The position numbers were made by a program, and so were the translations under genes. A model generated the notes under the pieces. The model saw only the letters and a list, made by a program, of their open reading frames with translations. It searched no databases and was not told the origin of the DNA. DNA of 64,000 nucleotides from JAEUJM01 sp044221555 (lineage in GTDB: Bacteria; Actinomycetota; Acidimicrobiia; Acidimicrobiales; DATDAH01), in the NCBI GenBank assembly GCA_044221555.1, contig JBGAOY010000008.1:135484-199483 (forward strand). Direction: 5' to 3'. Positions 39,898-47,714 of the stretch are shown here, in pieces (the stretch's first letter is position 1; every line of letters starts with the position of its first letter).

Positions 39898-40329
39898 ATG
39901 GATCTGCACGCCACGGTCGCCGACCGGCTGCGCGGCGACGACCAGCGCTACACCACCAACCGACGGGCCGTGGTCGAGGTGCTCGAGCGGAGCGATCGCC
40001 CGCTCACGATCCCCCAGATCCTCGAGCGCCGACCCGACCTGGCCCAGAGCTCGGTGTACCGCAACCTGGCCGTCCTCGAGGAGACCGGGGTGGTGCACCG
40101 GGTGCACAGCTCGGACGACTTCGCCCGCTACGAGTTGGCCGAGGACCTCGCCGGCCACCACCACCACCTGATCTGCTCGGCGTGCGGCTCGGTGGCCGAC
40201 TTCACCGTGTCGGCCGACGTGGAGGACACCCTCACCACGGCACTGGACCGCGTGGCGTCGGCCACGGGGTTCCGCCCCGAGCACCACCGCCTGGATCTCG
40301 TCGGCCTCTGCCAGACCTGCAACCACTAG
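39898..40329 (+). CDS. zur: Fur-family zinc uptake regulator
   Basis: A 143-residue Fur-family repressor. The winged-helix part includes AQSSVYRNLAVLEETGVVHR, the DNA-recognition helix. The sensor part has GHHHHLICSACGSV (His cluster and CxxC) and the terminal CQTC, giving the structural zinc site. Linkage to znuABC identifies it as Zur rather than Fur. It probably represses znuA-B-COG0701-TIGR03943, znuC and itself when zinc is plentiful. Confidence 0.92.
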   Translation: MDLHATVADRLRGDDQRYTTNRRAVVEVLERSDRPLTIPQILERRPDLAQSSVYRNLAVLEETGVVHRVHSSDDFARYELAEDLAGHHHHLICSACGSVADFTVSADVEDTLTTALDRVASATGFRPEHHRLDLVGLCQTCNH

Positions 40330-40465
40330 GAGAGTGTTCTTCTCTCACACGGCCGATCCCAACGCCGCACAACGTCCCTGGTCACAGGGACACCCGTTCG
40401 GCCGACCGGGCCGTCGGCAAGGATCCTCCGGGGAGGGCTACGCTTCGCGTTCCTCGATCAGGGCG

Positions 40466-42136
40466 GTGTTGCGGGTGCGGACCCATGCGGCTCGACAGTC
40501 GTCAGGGGCGCTGGTCGCGCTCATTCTGGGCGTGACCATCGGGGTGCTGGCAGGCCCAGGGACGGCGGCCGCCACACCGCTGTGCAGTGTCACCACCCAG
40601 GTGACCAACACTGCCGGCGGCGGCTTCAGCGACGAAACGGTGATGTCGGCGGACGGCAGTCGGGTGGCGTATCGCTCTGACCGCAACCCCACCGGGGGGA
40701 ACGCCGATCACAGCATGGAGATCTTCGTCCACGACACGACGGGACCGTCCGTCACCCAGGTCACCTCCGACCCGACGGGCGCGTTCTCCCTCTACTCCGA
40801 TGCTCCCACCCTCTCGGCGGACGGCAGCAGCGTCGCGTTCCTGTCCACACTCGATCTCACCGGCGCGAACGACGAGAGCGCCGTCGAGGTGTTCCTGTAC
40901 GACCTGGACGAGTCGACCATGACCCAGGTCACCGACACGGGTGGGGACAACACGTTCGGCCTCAACGATGCCCCACGGGTCTCGGCCGATGGGACGCTGG
41001 TCGCCTTCTCCTCGGGTGGTGACCCCACCGGTGGCAATCCCGAGGCCAATCGAGAGCTCTTCGCCTACGACACGACCACGCAGACCACGACGCAGCTCAC
41101 GTCGACCTCTCTGGAGTTCGACAACACCCTCCTTTCCCTGTCGGCCGACGGCTCGCGCATCGTCTACGACTCCACCGCCGACCCCACGGGCCAGAACGCC
41201 GACCACCACGACCAGCTCTTCTTGTTCGACCGCAGCGCGCCGGTCACGACCCAGATCACGGCGGCCGACACGGACGGGCTCACGTCCGGTGCGGAGATCT
41301 CGGGGGACGGAGGTCACGTGACCTTCGAATCCGACCGCGATCTGGCCGGGGTCAATGGGGACCACAGCTTCGAGCTGTTCGACTACGACGTGGCCGCGTC
41401 GACGTTGCACCAGGTGACCAGCTCCACCCGCGATGGCGCCGAGAGCACCAGCCCGTCGATCTCCGCGGATGGCACTCGCATCGCCTTCCAAGGCTCCACC
41501 GGCTTCGGCGACAACCAGGAGGTCGCGTTGTACGACGCCGAGACGGGATCCATCACCCACCTCACCGACACGAGCGGTGGGAACAACGTGGGCACCGCCA
41601 TCTCGGGCGACGGTGGGCGAGTCGCGTTCTCCTCTGACTTCGACCTGATCGGGGGGAACCCGGACCGCAATTTCGAGATCTTCCTGGCCGCCTGTGGTCC
41701 TTCGCCGAGACCCGACGCCCAGATCGGTACGGCGGCCGCAGGGCCGTTCGTCGGCGATGACCTGTACGCCGCAACGGCGATCGCCGGGCAGACCGTGACC
41801 GCCGGCGTGGCCCGCGGGTCGTCGCGCTCGTTCTTCGTGCGGGTGCAGAACGACCGCTCGGGCATTGACTCGCTCAAGGTGCGCGGCGTCGAGGCGGGGT
41901 CCGCCGGCTACACGGTGACCTATCTGCGGGGGACGACGAACATCACGAGCCAGGTTCGGGCCGGCACCTACCGCATCGACCACCTGGCTCCTCACGCGGC
42001 GGTGACCCTGAAGGTGAAGATCACGGCGACGACCTCCGCGGCCGCCGGGTCTGGACGTCGGGCCGACCTCACGGTGCGATCCACGACGACCCGTTCGGCG
42101 GTCGACACCGTGCGCGCCCGCGTCACTCGGACGTGA
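40466..42136 (+). CDS. Secreted TolB-like beta-propeller protein
   Basis: A protein of about 556 residues. The exact start is uncertain: GTG codons at 40466 or 40475 place a signal peptide (ALVALILGVTIGVLAGPGTAAA) at the N-terminus, whereas an open frame reaches back to 40334. Repeats of the type LSADGSxVAFxS / DPTGGNxDxxxEIFxYD recur seven or eight times (about 40-440), as in WD40-like PD40/TolB propellers. The C-terminal ~120 residues form a different beta-rich domain (GSSRSFFVRVQNDRS). Extracytoplasmic; ligand unknown. A protein with PD40 repeats also occurs at 52844. Confidence 0.75.
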   Translation: MLRVRTHAARQSSGALVALILGVTIGVLAGPGTAAATPLCSVTTQVTNTAGGGFSDETVMSADGSRVAYRSDRNPTGGNADHSMEIFVHDTTGPSVTQVTSDPTGAFSLYSDAPTLSADGSSVAFLSTLDLTGANDESAVEVFLYDLDESTMTQVTDTGGDNTFGLNDAPRVSADGTLVAFSSGGDPTGGNPEANRELFAYDTTTQTTTQLTSTSLEFDNTLLSLSADGSRIVYDSTADPTGQNADHHDQLFLFDRSAPVTTQITAADTDGLTSGAEISGDGGHVTFESDRDLAGVNGDHSFELFDYDVAASTLHQVTSSTRDGAESTSPSISADGTRIAFQGSTGFGDNQEVALYDAETGSITHLTDTSGGNNVGTAISGDGGRVAFSSDFDLIGGNPDRNFEIFLAACGPSPRPDAQIGTAAAGPFVGDDLYAATAIAGQTVTAGVARGSSRSFFVRVQNDRSGIDSLKVRGVEAGSAGYTVTYLRGTTNITSQVRAGTYRIDHLAPHAAVTLKVKITATTSAAAGSGRRADLTVRSTTTRSAVDTVRARVTRT

Positions 42137-42151
42137 GCGTGACCAGCGTGA

Positions 42152-42643
42152 TCAGAGCATCTTCTGCATGATCACGACGTCGAGCCACTTGCGGTGCTTG
42201 CGGCCGACCTCCTTCTCCACGCCCACGTGCTCGAAGCCGAGCGATGCGTGCAGCGCGATCGACGCTTCGTGCCCGCCCACGATCCGGGCCACCATCGAGT
42301 GGAAGCCGTGGCTCGTGGCCGTGTCGACCAGCGCGGCCAGCAGCGCCTTGCCCACACCCCGGCCCTGGCGGTCGCGGTCCACGTACACCGAGTCCTCCAC
42401 CGTGGTGTTGTAGGCGGCGCGCTCACGGAAGGGCGAGAGCGACGCGAAGCCCCAGATCTCACCGTCGGCCTCGGCCACCAGCACCGCGTGGGCGCCGCTG
42501 CGGTCGATCAGCCAGGCCTGCTGCTCTTCGAGGGTGCGGGGGACCATGTCGAAGGTGACGGTGGAGGTGGTGACCTCGAGGTTGTAGATGCGGCGGATGG
42601 CCTCGGCGTCGCTCACCGTCGCTCGCCGCACCTCGAAGTCCAC
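42152..42643 (-). CDS. GNAT-family N-acetyltransferase, phosphinothricin-acetyltransferase-like
   Basis: A 163-residue cytoplasmic acetyl-CoA-dependent transferase close to the Pat/MddA group. The N-terminus shows RRATVSDAEAIRRIYNLEV; the acetyl-CoA loop is DRQGRGVGKALLAALVD near 94; and the C-terminal GFEHVGVEKEVGRKHRKWLD matches the family. Substrates of relatives include phosphinothricin and methionine sulfoximine/sulfone; the native one is unknown. Convergent with the propeller gene. Confidence 0.87.
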   Translation of the reverse strand: MDFEVRRATVSDAEAIRRIYNLEVTTSTVTFDMVPRTLEEQQAWLIDRSGAHAVLVAEADGEIWGFASLSPFRERAAYNTTVEDSVYVDRDRQGRGVGKALLAALVDTATSHGFHSMVARIVGGHEASIALHASLGFEHVGVEKEVGRKHRKWLDVVIMQKML

Positions 42644-42665
42644 GGCGTGAAGCTACAGGCGACAC

Positions 42666-43985
42666 TCAGTGGTTGGCGCGGGCGCGGCGGCTGGGCAGCG
42701 GCGGGGGGTCCTGCGGGGCGGAGGGCTCCAGGATGCTCAGGTCGCCGGTGAGCGCCTCGATCTTGGCCCACGACGCCACGTCGTCGTCCTCGGTCAGGAA
42801 CACGATCTGCTGGTGGCTGGCGGCCCGGCCGAGCAGCTCGAGCAGTGAGGGCTTCACCGACGAGTCCAGCTCGATGAACGGGTCGTCGAGGATCAGCGGG
42901 AAGCTCTCGCCACGAGGGCCCACCTTGCGCAGCTGGGCCAGCCGGCCGATCAGCGCGTGCGCCATGCCCGTGGTGAGGTCGTTGTCGACCGCCGGCATCG
43001 ACTGGGCCAGGGCGGTGACGTCGCGGCGCATGCGGGCCGCCGCCATGATCTCCTCGTGGTGGTCGATGGCGAACTGCACCTGGACCGGGCCGGCCACCTG
43101 CTCCCAGCCCGCCAGCGCCTCGCGGTAGGCCTCGGCCGCCTCCATGAGCCGCCGCCGGTTCTGGTCGGTGGCCAGCAGGCCGTTCACGCGCTGCAGGTGG
43201 AAGCCGAGGTACGAGCTGGCGCCGGCCTGCTCGAGCACCGCGTTCTCCTTCGCCCGGGCGTTCTCCATGCGTCGCCAGTAGAGCATCGAGATCCCTGTGG
43301 CCACCGCGGCGAACAGGACGAACGGCATCGCCGTCAGGGGGCCCTCGAGGATCGACAGGGGGATGGCGCCGAGGGTCGAGAACGCGGCGGTGAAGAACGA
43401 CAGCCGGCGGACCCGGTCGTGGTCTTCCTGGGCCCGCAGGAACGCGGCGTGACGGGCCTCGATCTGCTCGACGACCGCGGCGTCCTCGGGTGACGAGCCG
43501 GTGGCCTCGGCCTCGGCCTGCAGCTGGTCGTCGCAGATGGTGACGTGATCGGCAGCCGACCAGAGCGCCGCCTGGTCGATCGCGGCCAGGTCACGGATGA
43601 GCTGGTCGCTCTGGCCGCTGGTGGTGAGGTCGGACGCGTTCATGCGCAGGAAGCGCTTGGCCGAACGGGGGTCGAGACCGGCCCTGGCCAGCAGGTCGAT
43701 GGTCCCGTCGGCGGCGACGAAGTGGTTGGAGATGTCGAGCCCCTGTTCGACGTCGACCACCCGGTGGCGACCGCCGTGGGGCCGGAACACCGCGAGGTGG
43801 CGACCGGAGTCCTCGACCAGCTCGAGGTGGACGCCGGCCCGGCTGCTGCTCAGCGCCCCCACCAGCTCGCTCACGAGGCCCTCGCGCTCGAGCCGGCCGA
43901 CGCCGGCGATCACGGTCAGCCGGGGGTGCAGCTTGAGGGTGAAGGTGTTGTCACCCGCCTCGATCACCAGCCGCTCGAAGTGCAC
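42666..43985 (-). CDS. Membrane ATPase-like protein with degenerate P-loop, unknown
   Basis: A 439-residue protein (GTG at 43985, so it starts HFERLVIEAG). The N-terminus resembles RecF/SMC-type heads (FTLKLHPRLTVIAGVG), but the expected Walker A Lys/Ser are replaced (GVGRLERE). A central coiled-coil-prone region holds two hydrophobic helices (about 195-235). The C-terminal head has FPLILDDPFIELDSS, a good Walker B, and a QQIVFLTEDDD switch segment like SMC D/H-loops. It may bind nucleotide poorly or only in trans. No named family is recognised. It is followed by a GNAT gene and divergent from the tRNA/tuf block. Confidence 0.6.
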   Translation of the reverse strand: MHFERLVIEAGDNTFTLKLHPRLTVIAGVGRLEREGLVSELVGALSSSRAGVHLELVEDSGRHLAVFRPHGGRHRVVDVEQGLDISNHFVAADGTIDLLARAGLDPRSAKRFLRMNASDLTTSGQSDQLIRDLAAIDQAALWSAADHVTICDDQLQAEAEATGSSPEDAAVVEQIEARHAAFLRAQEDHDRVRRLSFFTAAFSTLGAIPLSILEGPLTAMPFVLFAAVATGISMLYWRRMENARAKENAVLEQAGASSYLGFHLQRVNGLLATDQNRRRLMEAAEAYREALAGWEQVAGPVQVQFAIDHHEEIMAAARMRRDVTALAQSMPAVDNDLTTGMAHALIGRLAQLRKVGPRGESFPLILDDPFIELDSSVKPSLLELLGRAASHQQIVFLTEDDDVASWAKIEALTGDLSILEPSAPQDPPPLPSRRARANH

Positions 43986-44082
43986 ACCCCAGCATCGGCA
44001 GGCGACCCGGTGCACGTTAGGGCTGTTTGCCGGACCGTGGCCGGGCCGGGCCTCCCCGCTCGGCTCCCGCCGGGAAACGCGG

Positions 44083-44113
44083 TTGGGGTGCGACGCGGGG
44101 TTCCGGATAGGCT
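44083..44113 (+). promoter_or_regulatory. Candidate promoter for the tRNA-tuf block
   Basis: TTGGGG (44083-44088) and TAGGCT (44108-44113), spacer 19 nt (or GATAGG with 17), about 36 nt before tRNA-Thr. The GGATAGGCTGG context is identical to that before zur, supporting a common -10 form in this genome. Confidence 0.4.
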
Positions 44114-44148
44114 GGTCGATCGTCCTCCGGCCCCGGCTGGGGGGACCG

Positions 44149-44221
44149 GCCCCCTTAGCTCAGTCGGTAGAGCACAGCCATGGTAAGGCTGGTGTCGCCA
44201 GTTCGATTCTGGCAGGGGGCT
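44149..44221 (+). tRNA. tRNA-Thr (anticodon GGT)
   Basis: Acceptor GCCCCCT pairs with AGGGGGC. The anticodon stem CAGCC/GGCTG encloses ATGGTAA (anticodon GGT). The T arm GCCAG-TTCGATT-CTGGC is perfect. CCA is not encoded. Confidence 0.95.
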
Positions 44222-44268
44222 CGCACGACGTGGACCGGCTCGCCGGCCCGCGGCAGGCAGCCCGACCG

Positions 44269-44342
44269 GGCGGCGTAGCTCAGTAGGTAAGAGCACTCGG
44301 CTCATAATCGAGGGGTCGTCGGTTCGAGTCCGACCGCCGCCA
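44269..44342 (+). tRNA. tRNA-Met (anticodon CAT)
   Basis: Acceptor GGCGGCG pairs with CGCCGCC. The anticodon stem CTCGG/TCGAG encloses CTCATAA (anticodon CAT). The T arm GTCGG-TTCGAGT-CCGAC is perfect. The fully paired acceptor argues for elongator rather than initiator; a lysidine-modified Ile tRNA cannot be excluded from the anticodon alone. CCA is not encoded. Confidence 0.93.
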
Positions 44343-44429
44343 CCGCTAGGACAGCCGTCCAGCACGACGTTCAGCAGGATCCCAACCGCACCACACCACC
44401 AGCACGCACCACGCAAGGAGCCACCGAAG

Positions 44430-45614
44430 ATGTCCAAGGCCAAGTTCGAGCGGACCAAGCCGCATGCCAACATCGGCACGATGGGTCACATCGACCATGG
44501 GAAGACCACGTTGACGGCGGCGATCACGAAGGTGCTGTCGGAGGGTGGTGCTTCTGAGTTCACGGCGTTCGAGGACATCGACAAGGCCCCGGAGGAGCGT
44601 CAGCGGGGTATCACGATCAACATCGCGCACGTGGAGTACGAGACGGAGAACCGTCATTACGCGCATGTGGATATGCCGGGTCACGCGGATTACATCAAGA
44701 ACATGATCACCGGCGCGGCGCAGGTGGATGGTGCGATCTTGGTGGTGTCGGCGGCGGATGGTCCGATGCCGCAGACCCGTGAGCATGTGTTGTTGGCTCG
44801 TCAGGTGGGTGTGCCGTCGATCGTGGTGGCGTTGAACAAGGTGGACATGGTCGATGACGAGGAGTTGTTGGACCTGGTGGAGCTCGAGGTGCGTGAGTTG
44901 CTCACCGAGTACGAGTTCCCTGGTGATGATGTGCCGGTGGTGAAGGTGTCGGCGTTGAAGGCGCTCGAGGGTGACGCGGAGGCGGCTGAGGGCATCCGTG
45001 AGTTGATGGCGGCGGTCGATGAGTACGTGCCGCAGCCGGAGCGGGATGTGGACAAGCCGTTCTTGATGCCGATCGAGGATGTGTTCACGATCACGGGTCG
45101 GGGCACGGTGGTGACGGGTCGTATCGAGCAGGGTGTGGTGAACACCGGCGACGAGGTGGAGATCATCGGTATCCGTGACACGCAGAAGACGGTGTGCACG
45201 GGTGTGGAGATGTTCCGCAAGATCCTCGATCAGGGTCAGGCGGGCGACAACGTGGGTGCGTTGTTGCGGGGCACGAAGAAGGAGGACGTGGCTCGTGGGC
45301 AGGTGCTCGCGAAGCCGGGTTCGATCACGCCGCACACCGATTTCGAGGGTCAGGTGTATGTGTTGACCAAGGAGGAGGGTGGCCGTCACAAGCCGTTCTT
45401 CTCGAACTACCGGCCCCAGTTCTACTTCCGTACGACCGATGTCACCGGGTCGATCCAGTTGCCGGAGGGCACCGAGATGTGCATGCCGGGTGACAACACC
45501 GTGATGACGGTGACCTTGGGTGCGCCGATCGCGATGGACGAGGGTCTGCGGTTCGCCATCCGTGAGGGTGGCCGTACCGTGGGCGCCGGCTCCGTCACCA
45601 AGATCCTCAAGTAG
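44430..45614 (+). CDS. tuf: Elongation factor Tu
   Basis: GTPase that delivers aminoacyl-tRNA to the ribosome; 394 residues. G motifs: GHIDHGKTTLTA (G1), DMPGHADYI (G3), NKVD (G4). The effector region RGITINIAHVEYET and the C-terminal GGRTVGAGSVTKI are standard. The ATG follows AAGGAG. Codon use is unlike its neighbours: many GGT, CGT, TTG and GTG codons where adjacent genes use GGC, CGC, CTC. rpsL, rpsG and fusA are not next to it here. Confidence 0.98.
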   Translation: MSKAKFERTKPHANIGTMGHIDHGKTTLTAAITKVLSEGGASEFTAFEDIDKAPEERQRGITINIAHVEYETENRHYAHVDMPGHADYIKNMITGAAQVDGAILVVSAADGPMPQTREHVLLARQVGVPSIVVALNKVDMVDDEELLDLVELEVRELLTEYEFPGDDVPVVKVSALKALEGDAEAAEGIRELMAAVDEYVPQPERDVDKPFLMPIEDVFTITGRGTVVTGRIEQGVVNTGDEVEIIGIRDTQKTVCTGVEMFRKILDQGQAGDNVGALLRGTKKEDVARGQVLAKPGSITPHTDFEGQVYVLTKEEGGRHKPFFSNYRPQFYFRTTDVTGSIQLPEGTEMCMPGDNTVMTVTLGAPIAMDEGLRFAIREGGRTVGAGSVTKILK

Positions 45615-45663
45615 CACCGATCCCCCGACACCACTGATCCTCGAGACGTAGGGACACACGACG

Positions 45664-45825
45664 ATGGCTTCCGACAAGCGAGTGCAGGTCACCCTGGAGT
45701 GCCAGGAGTGCAAGCGCCGCAACTACATCACCACCAAGAACAAGGCCAACCAGCGCGAGCGCATCGAGATGAAGAAGTACTGCCGCTGGGACCGCACCCA
45801 CACGCTCCACAAGGAGACTCGCTAG
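45664..45825 (+). CDS. rpmG: 50S ribosomal protein L33
   Basis: A 53-residue ribosomal protein (MASDKRVQVTLECQECKRRN at the start). The middle NYITTKNKANQRERIEMKKYC and the ending THTLHKETR match L33. One zinc-ribbon half is intact (CQEC); the second is incomplete (YCRWD), with a single Cys. Gene order tuf-rpmG-tRNATrp-secE is the usual actinobacterial one, apart from the sigma pair inserted after it. Confidence 0.93.
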   Translation: MASDKRVQVTLECQECKRRNYITTKNKANQRERIEMKKYCRWDRTHTLHKETR

Positions 45826-46131
45826 CTCGTTGCTGGTCTCGTAGTCGGGCTGCGGCTGCGGGGTCCTGACCCCGATCCGGTATCCGAAAATCGGCCCGAA
45901 AGGCATGGGCCGATGTTTCGGACCCTCCGGATCGGCGCCACCCCTCCGCCTCCGCCCGACCTCGCTTCGCTCGAACCCCCGCGCCTCCTTGCGGCGCGGC
46001 GGGTCCCCGCTCCCGCTCGTCCCGGGGCGGGCGCCCCCCTCGCTGCGTCTCGCGCTCAGAGCGCGGTCCGCAGGGTGCTCTCCTTCGGGTGCGTGGGGGC
46101 TTGTCGGCCGTCGGGCGTAACGTTTGGCGGT
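45826..46131. other. Intergenic region after rpmG
   Basis: 306 nt with no supported gene. It holds the inverted repeat at 45874-45933, a GGGGTC-CT-GACCCC hairpin just before it, and then GC-rich sequence up to the sigma-factor ATG. An open frame that extends the sigma gene upstream from 45913 is rejected as composition-driven. Confidence 0.6.
45874..45933. terminator. Long nested inverted repeat downstream of rpmG
   Basis: Outer arms GATCCGG (45874-45880) and CCGGATC (45927-45933) enclose inner arms TCCGAAAATCGGCCC (45883-45897) and GGGCCGATGTTTCGGA (45907-45922), with one bulge and a 9-nt loop. The very stable stem is a probable terminator of the tuf-rpmG transcript. Confidence 0.6.
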
Positions 46132-46719
46132 ATGGCCGGGTCGGACGACGTGATGGCAGCGGAGATCGCCAGCCTCGTCGACGCGGCTCGGGCCGGCGAC
46201 CGGCGGGCCTTCGAGGGGCTCGTACGGGCCACGTCGCCCGACACCTACACGCTGGCCCGGCGGCTGTGCGGGAACGCCGACGACGCCAGCGACGTGGTGC
46301 AGGAGACCTACCTGCGGGCGTACCGGTCGATCCGGAGGTTCCGGGGCGACGCCGCCTTCACCACGTGGCTCTACCGGATCACGGCCAACTGCGCCGCCGA
46401 CCAGGTCAACCGGCGCTCGCGCCACCGCCACGACGACCTCAGCGACGACCACGTCGACGAGCGGGCCGAGATCGACCCGGAGTCTCGTGCCGGGCACCTC
46501 GAGTTGCGTGATCAGCTGAAGCTGGCCCTCGATGCCCTGCCCCCCAAGCTGCGGGCCGTCGTGGTGCTGCGCGACATCTACGACCTGCCCCACGAGGAGA
46601 TCGCCGAGCAGCTGAAGATCACCGAGTCGGCGGCCAAGGTGCGCCTGCACCGGGCTCGGCGCAAGCTCCGTGAGGGCCTCCTCCCGCTCCCCGGGGAAGA
46701 GGACGCCCATGCCGTGTGA
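46132..46719 (+). CDS. ECF RNA polymerase sigma factor (ribosomal locus)
   Basis: A 195-residue group IV sigma factor. Region 2 covers about 15-85 (DDASDVVQETYLRAYRSIRR, TTWLYRITANCAADQVNRR); region 4 covers about 125-180 (LPPKLRAVVVLRDIYDLPHE, ITESAAKVRLHRARRKLR). It resembles the SigE/RpoE-like group paired with small ZAS anti-sigmas. The ATG at 46132 starts the conserved part. The anti-sigma gene follows 38 nt later. Its targets cannot be inferred here. Confidence 0.9.
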   Translation: MAGSDDVMAAEIASLVDAARAGDRRAFEGLVRATSPDTYTLARRLCGNADDASDVVQETYLRAYRSIRRFRGDAAFTTWLYRITANCAADQVNRRSRHRHDDLSDDHVDERAEIDPESRAGHLELRDQLKLALDALPPKLRAVVVLRDIYDLPHEEIAEQLKITESAAKVRLHRARRKLREGLLPLPGEEDAHAV

Positions 46720-46757
46720 GACCGACCTGCCGTGTGAGATCCGAGGCGGAGGGACCG

Positions 46758-47120
46758 ATGACTGACGTGATGAGATGCGACCGGGTGGCCGACGACCTGG
46801 CCGCCGCCGCCGGCGGCACCGCGGTGCTGGCGCCGTCGGTGCGCGCCCACGTGGAGCACTGCCTGCGCTGCCAGGCGGAGGCGGCGCAGTACCGCAAGCT
46901 GGCGCGGGCCCTGCGCATGCTGGGCGACGATGTCGCCACGGTGCCCGTCGGGCTCGTGGACGAGGTGGTGTCGGCCCTCGACGACGCCGACCAGGCACGG
47001 GTGCTGGGGCACCTGCGCCACCACCGCGCCGCCTACCTCGGCGGGCTGGCCGCGGGTGTGGCGGGGTTCGCGGGCGTGGCCGGCGCCATCGTGTTGGCCC
47101 GCTCGCGCCGCGCCGCCTGA
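46758..47120 (+). CDS. Small zinc-finger anti-sigma factor with one membrane helix
   Basis: A 120-residue protein. The ATG at 46758 has GGAGGGA 5 nt upstream. The zinc finger is visible as CDRVADDLAAAAGG, then HVEHCLRCQAEAA (His-x3-Cys-x2-Cys). One hydrophobic helix (about 92-113) near the C-terminus ends in RSRRAA. It likely sequesters the sigma factor encoded just before it. Confidence 0.82.
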   Translation: MTDVMRCDRVADDLAAAAGGTAVLAPSVRAHVEHCLRCQAEAAQYRKLARALRMLGDDVATVPVGLVDEVVSALDDADQARVLGHLRHHRAAYLGGLAAGVAGFAGVAGAIVLARSRRAA

Positions 47121-47187
47121 CGCCACGGTGCGCCGCGGCGCCGGCTTCGTGGCTCCACCGGGCCGAGCCGCCGTGCCCGCCGGACCG

Positions 47188-47215
47188 TTGCCCGGACGCG
47201 ACGGGGCGATAGGGT
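47188..47215 (+). promoter_or_regulatory. Candidate promoter for tRNA-Trp/secE/nusG
   Basis: TTGCCC (47188-47193), a 16-nt spacer and TAGGGT (47210-47215). The -10 is identical to that of tRNA-Tyr. A second -10-like TAGCCT (47263-47268) lies closer to the tRNA but lacks a good -35. Confidence 0.45.
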
Positions 47216-47289
47216 GCCCTCGGAGCGGGAGGACCCGAATAGGGAGCGGGCGGGCGCTCTGGTAGCCTTGCTCGCTTGCAGGACCCCCA

Positions 47290-47362
47290 AGGGCAGTAGC
47301 TCAACTGGTAGAGCACTGGTCTCCAAAACCAGCGGTTGGGGGTTCGAGTCCCTCCTGCCCTG
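47290..47362 (+). tRNA. tRNA-Trp (anticodon CCA)
   Basis: Acceptor AGGGCAG pairs with CTGCCCT. The anticodon stem CTGGT/ACCAG encloses CTCCAAA (anticodon CCA). The T arm GGGGG-TTCGAGT-CCCTC has one G-U pair. Its place just before secE is conserved in many bacteria. Confidence 0.95.
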
Positions 47363-47401
47363 CTCACCCCGTCTGACCGCTCGCGACACGAGGTCGGCCC
47401 C

Positions 47402-47710
47402 ATGGCCATGAATCGAGAACAAAAGAGGATGATGCAGCGTCAGGGCCAGATCGGCCCCGACGGTGAGCCTGTCGCGAAGCAACGCAAGCGCCCCGCCCCC
47501 CAGCCCAAGGCCAAGGACAAGCGCACCACCCCGCTGCAGTTCGTCCGCGAGGTGCGCACGGAACTGCGCAAAGTGGCCTGGCCCACCCGGGCCGAGGTCA
47601 TCAACTACTCGATCATCGTGCTGGTCACGGTGGTCATCTTGACCAGCCTGATCGCCGTGCTCGACATCTTCTTCTCCGAGTGGGTCCTCAAGCTCCTCAA
47701 CGTCAACTGA
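47402..47710 (+). CDS. secE: Preprotein translocase subunit SecE
   Basis: A 102-residue essential clamp subunit of SecYEG. The basic N-terminal half (1-45) is longer than the minimal form. The conserved amphipathic motif FVREVRTELRKVAWPTRAEV is followed by one membrane helix (about 68-90). The ATG at 47402 or the in-frame ATG at 47408 could start it. It precedes nusG by 4 nt. Confidence 0.93.
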   Translation: MAMNREQKRMMQRQGQIGPDGEPVAKQRKRPAPQPKAKDKRTTPLQFVREVRTELRKVAWPTRAEVINYSIIVLVTVVILTSLIAVLDIFFSEWVLKLLNVN

Positions 47711-47714
47711 TCTC

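Noticed and set aside
45913..46131. 73-codon N-terminal extension of the second sigma factor
   Set aside because: Low-complexity Pro/Arg/Ala sequence upstream of a normal sigma N-terminus; it overlaps the inverted repeat.
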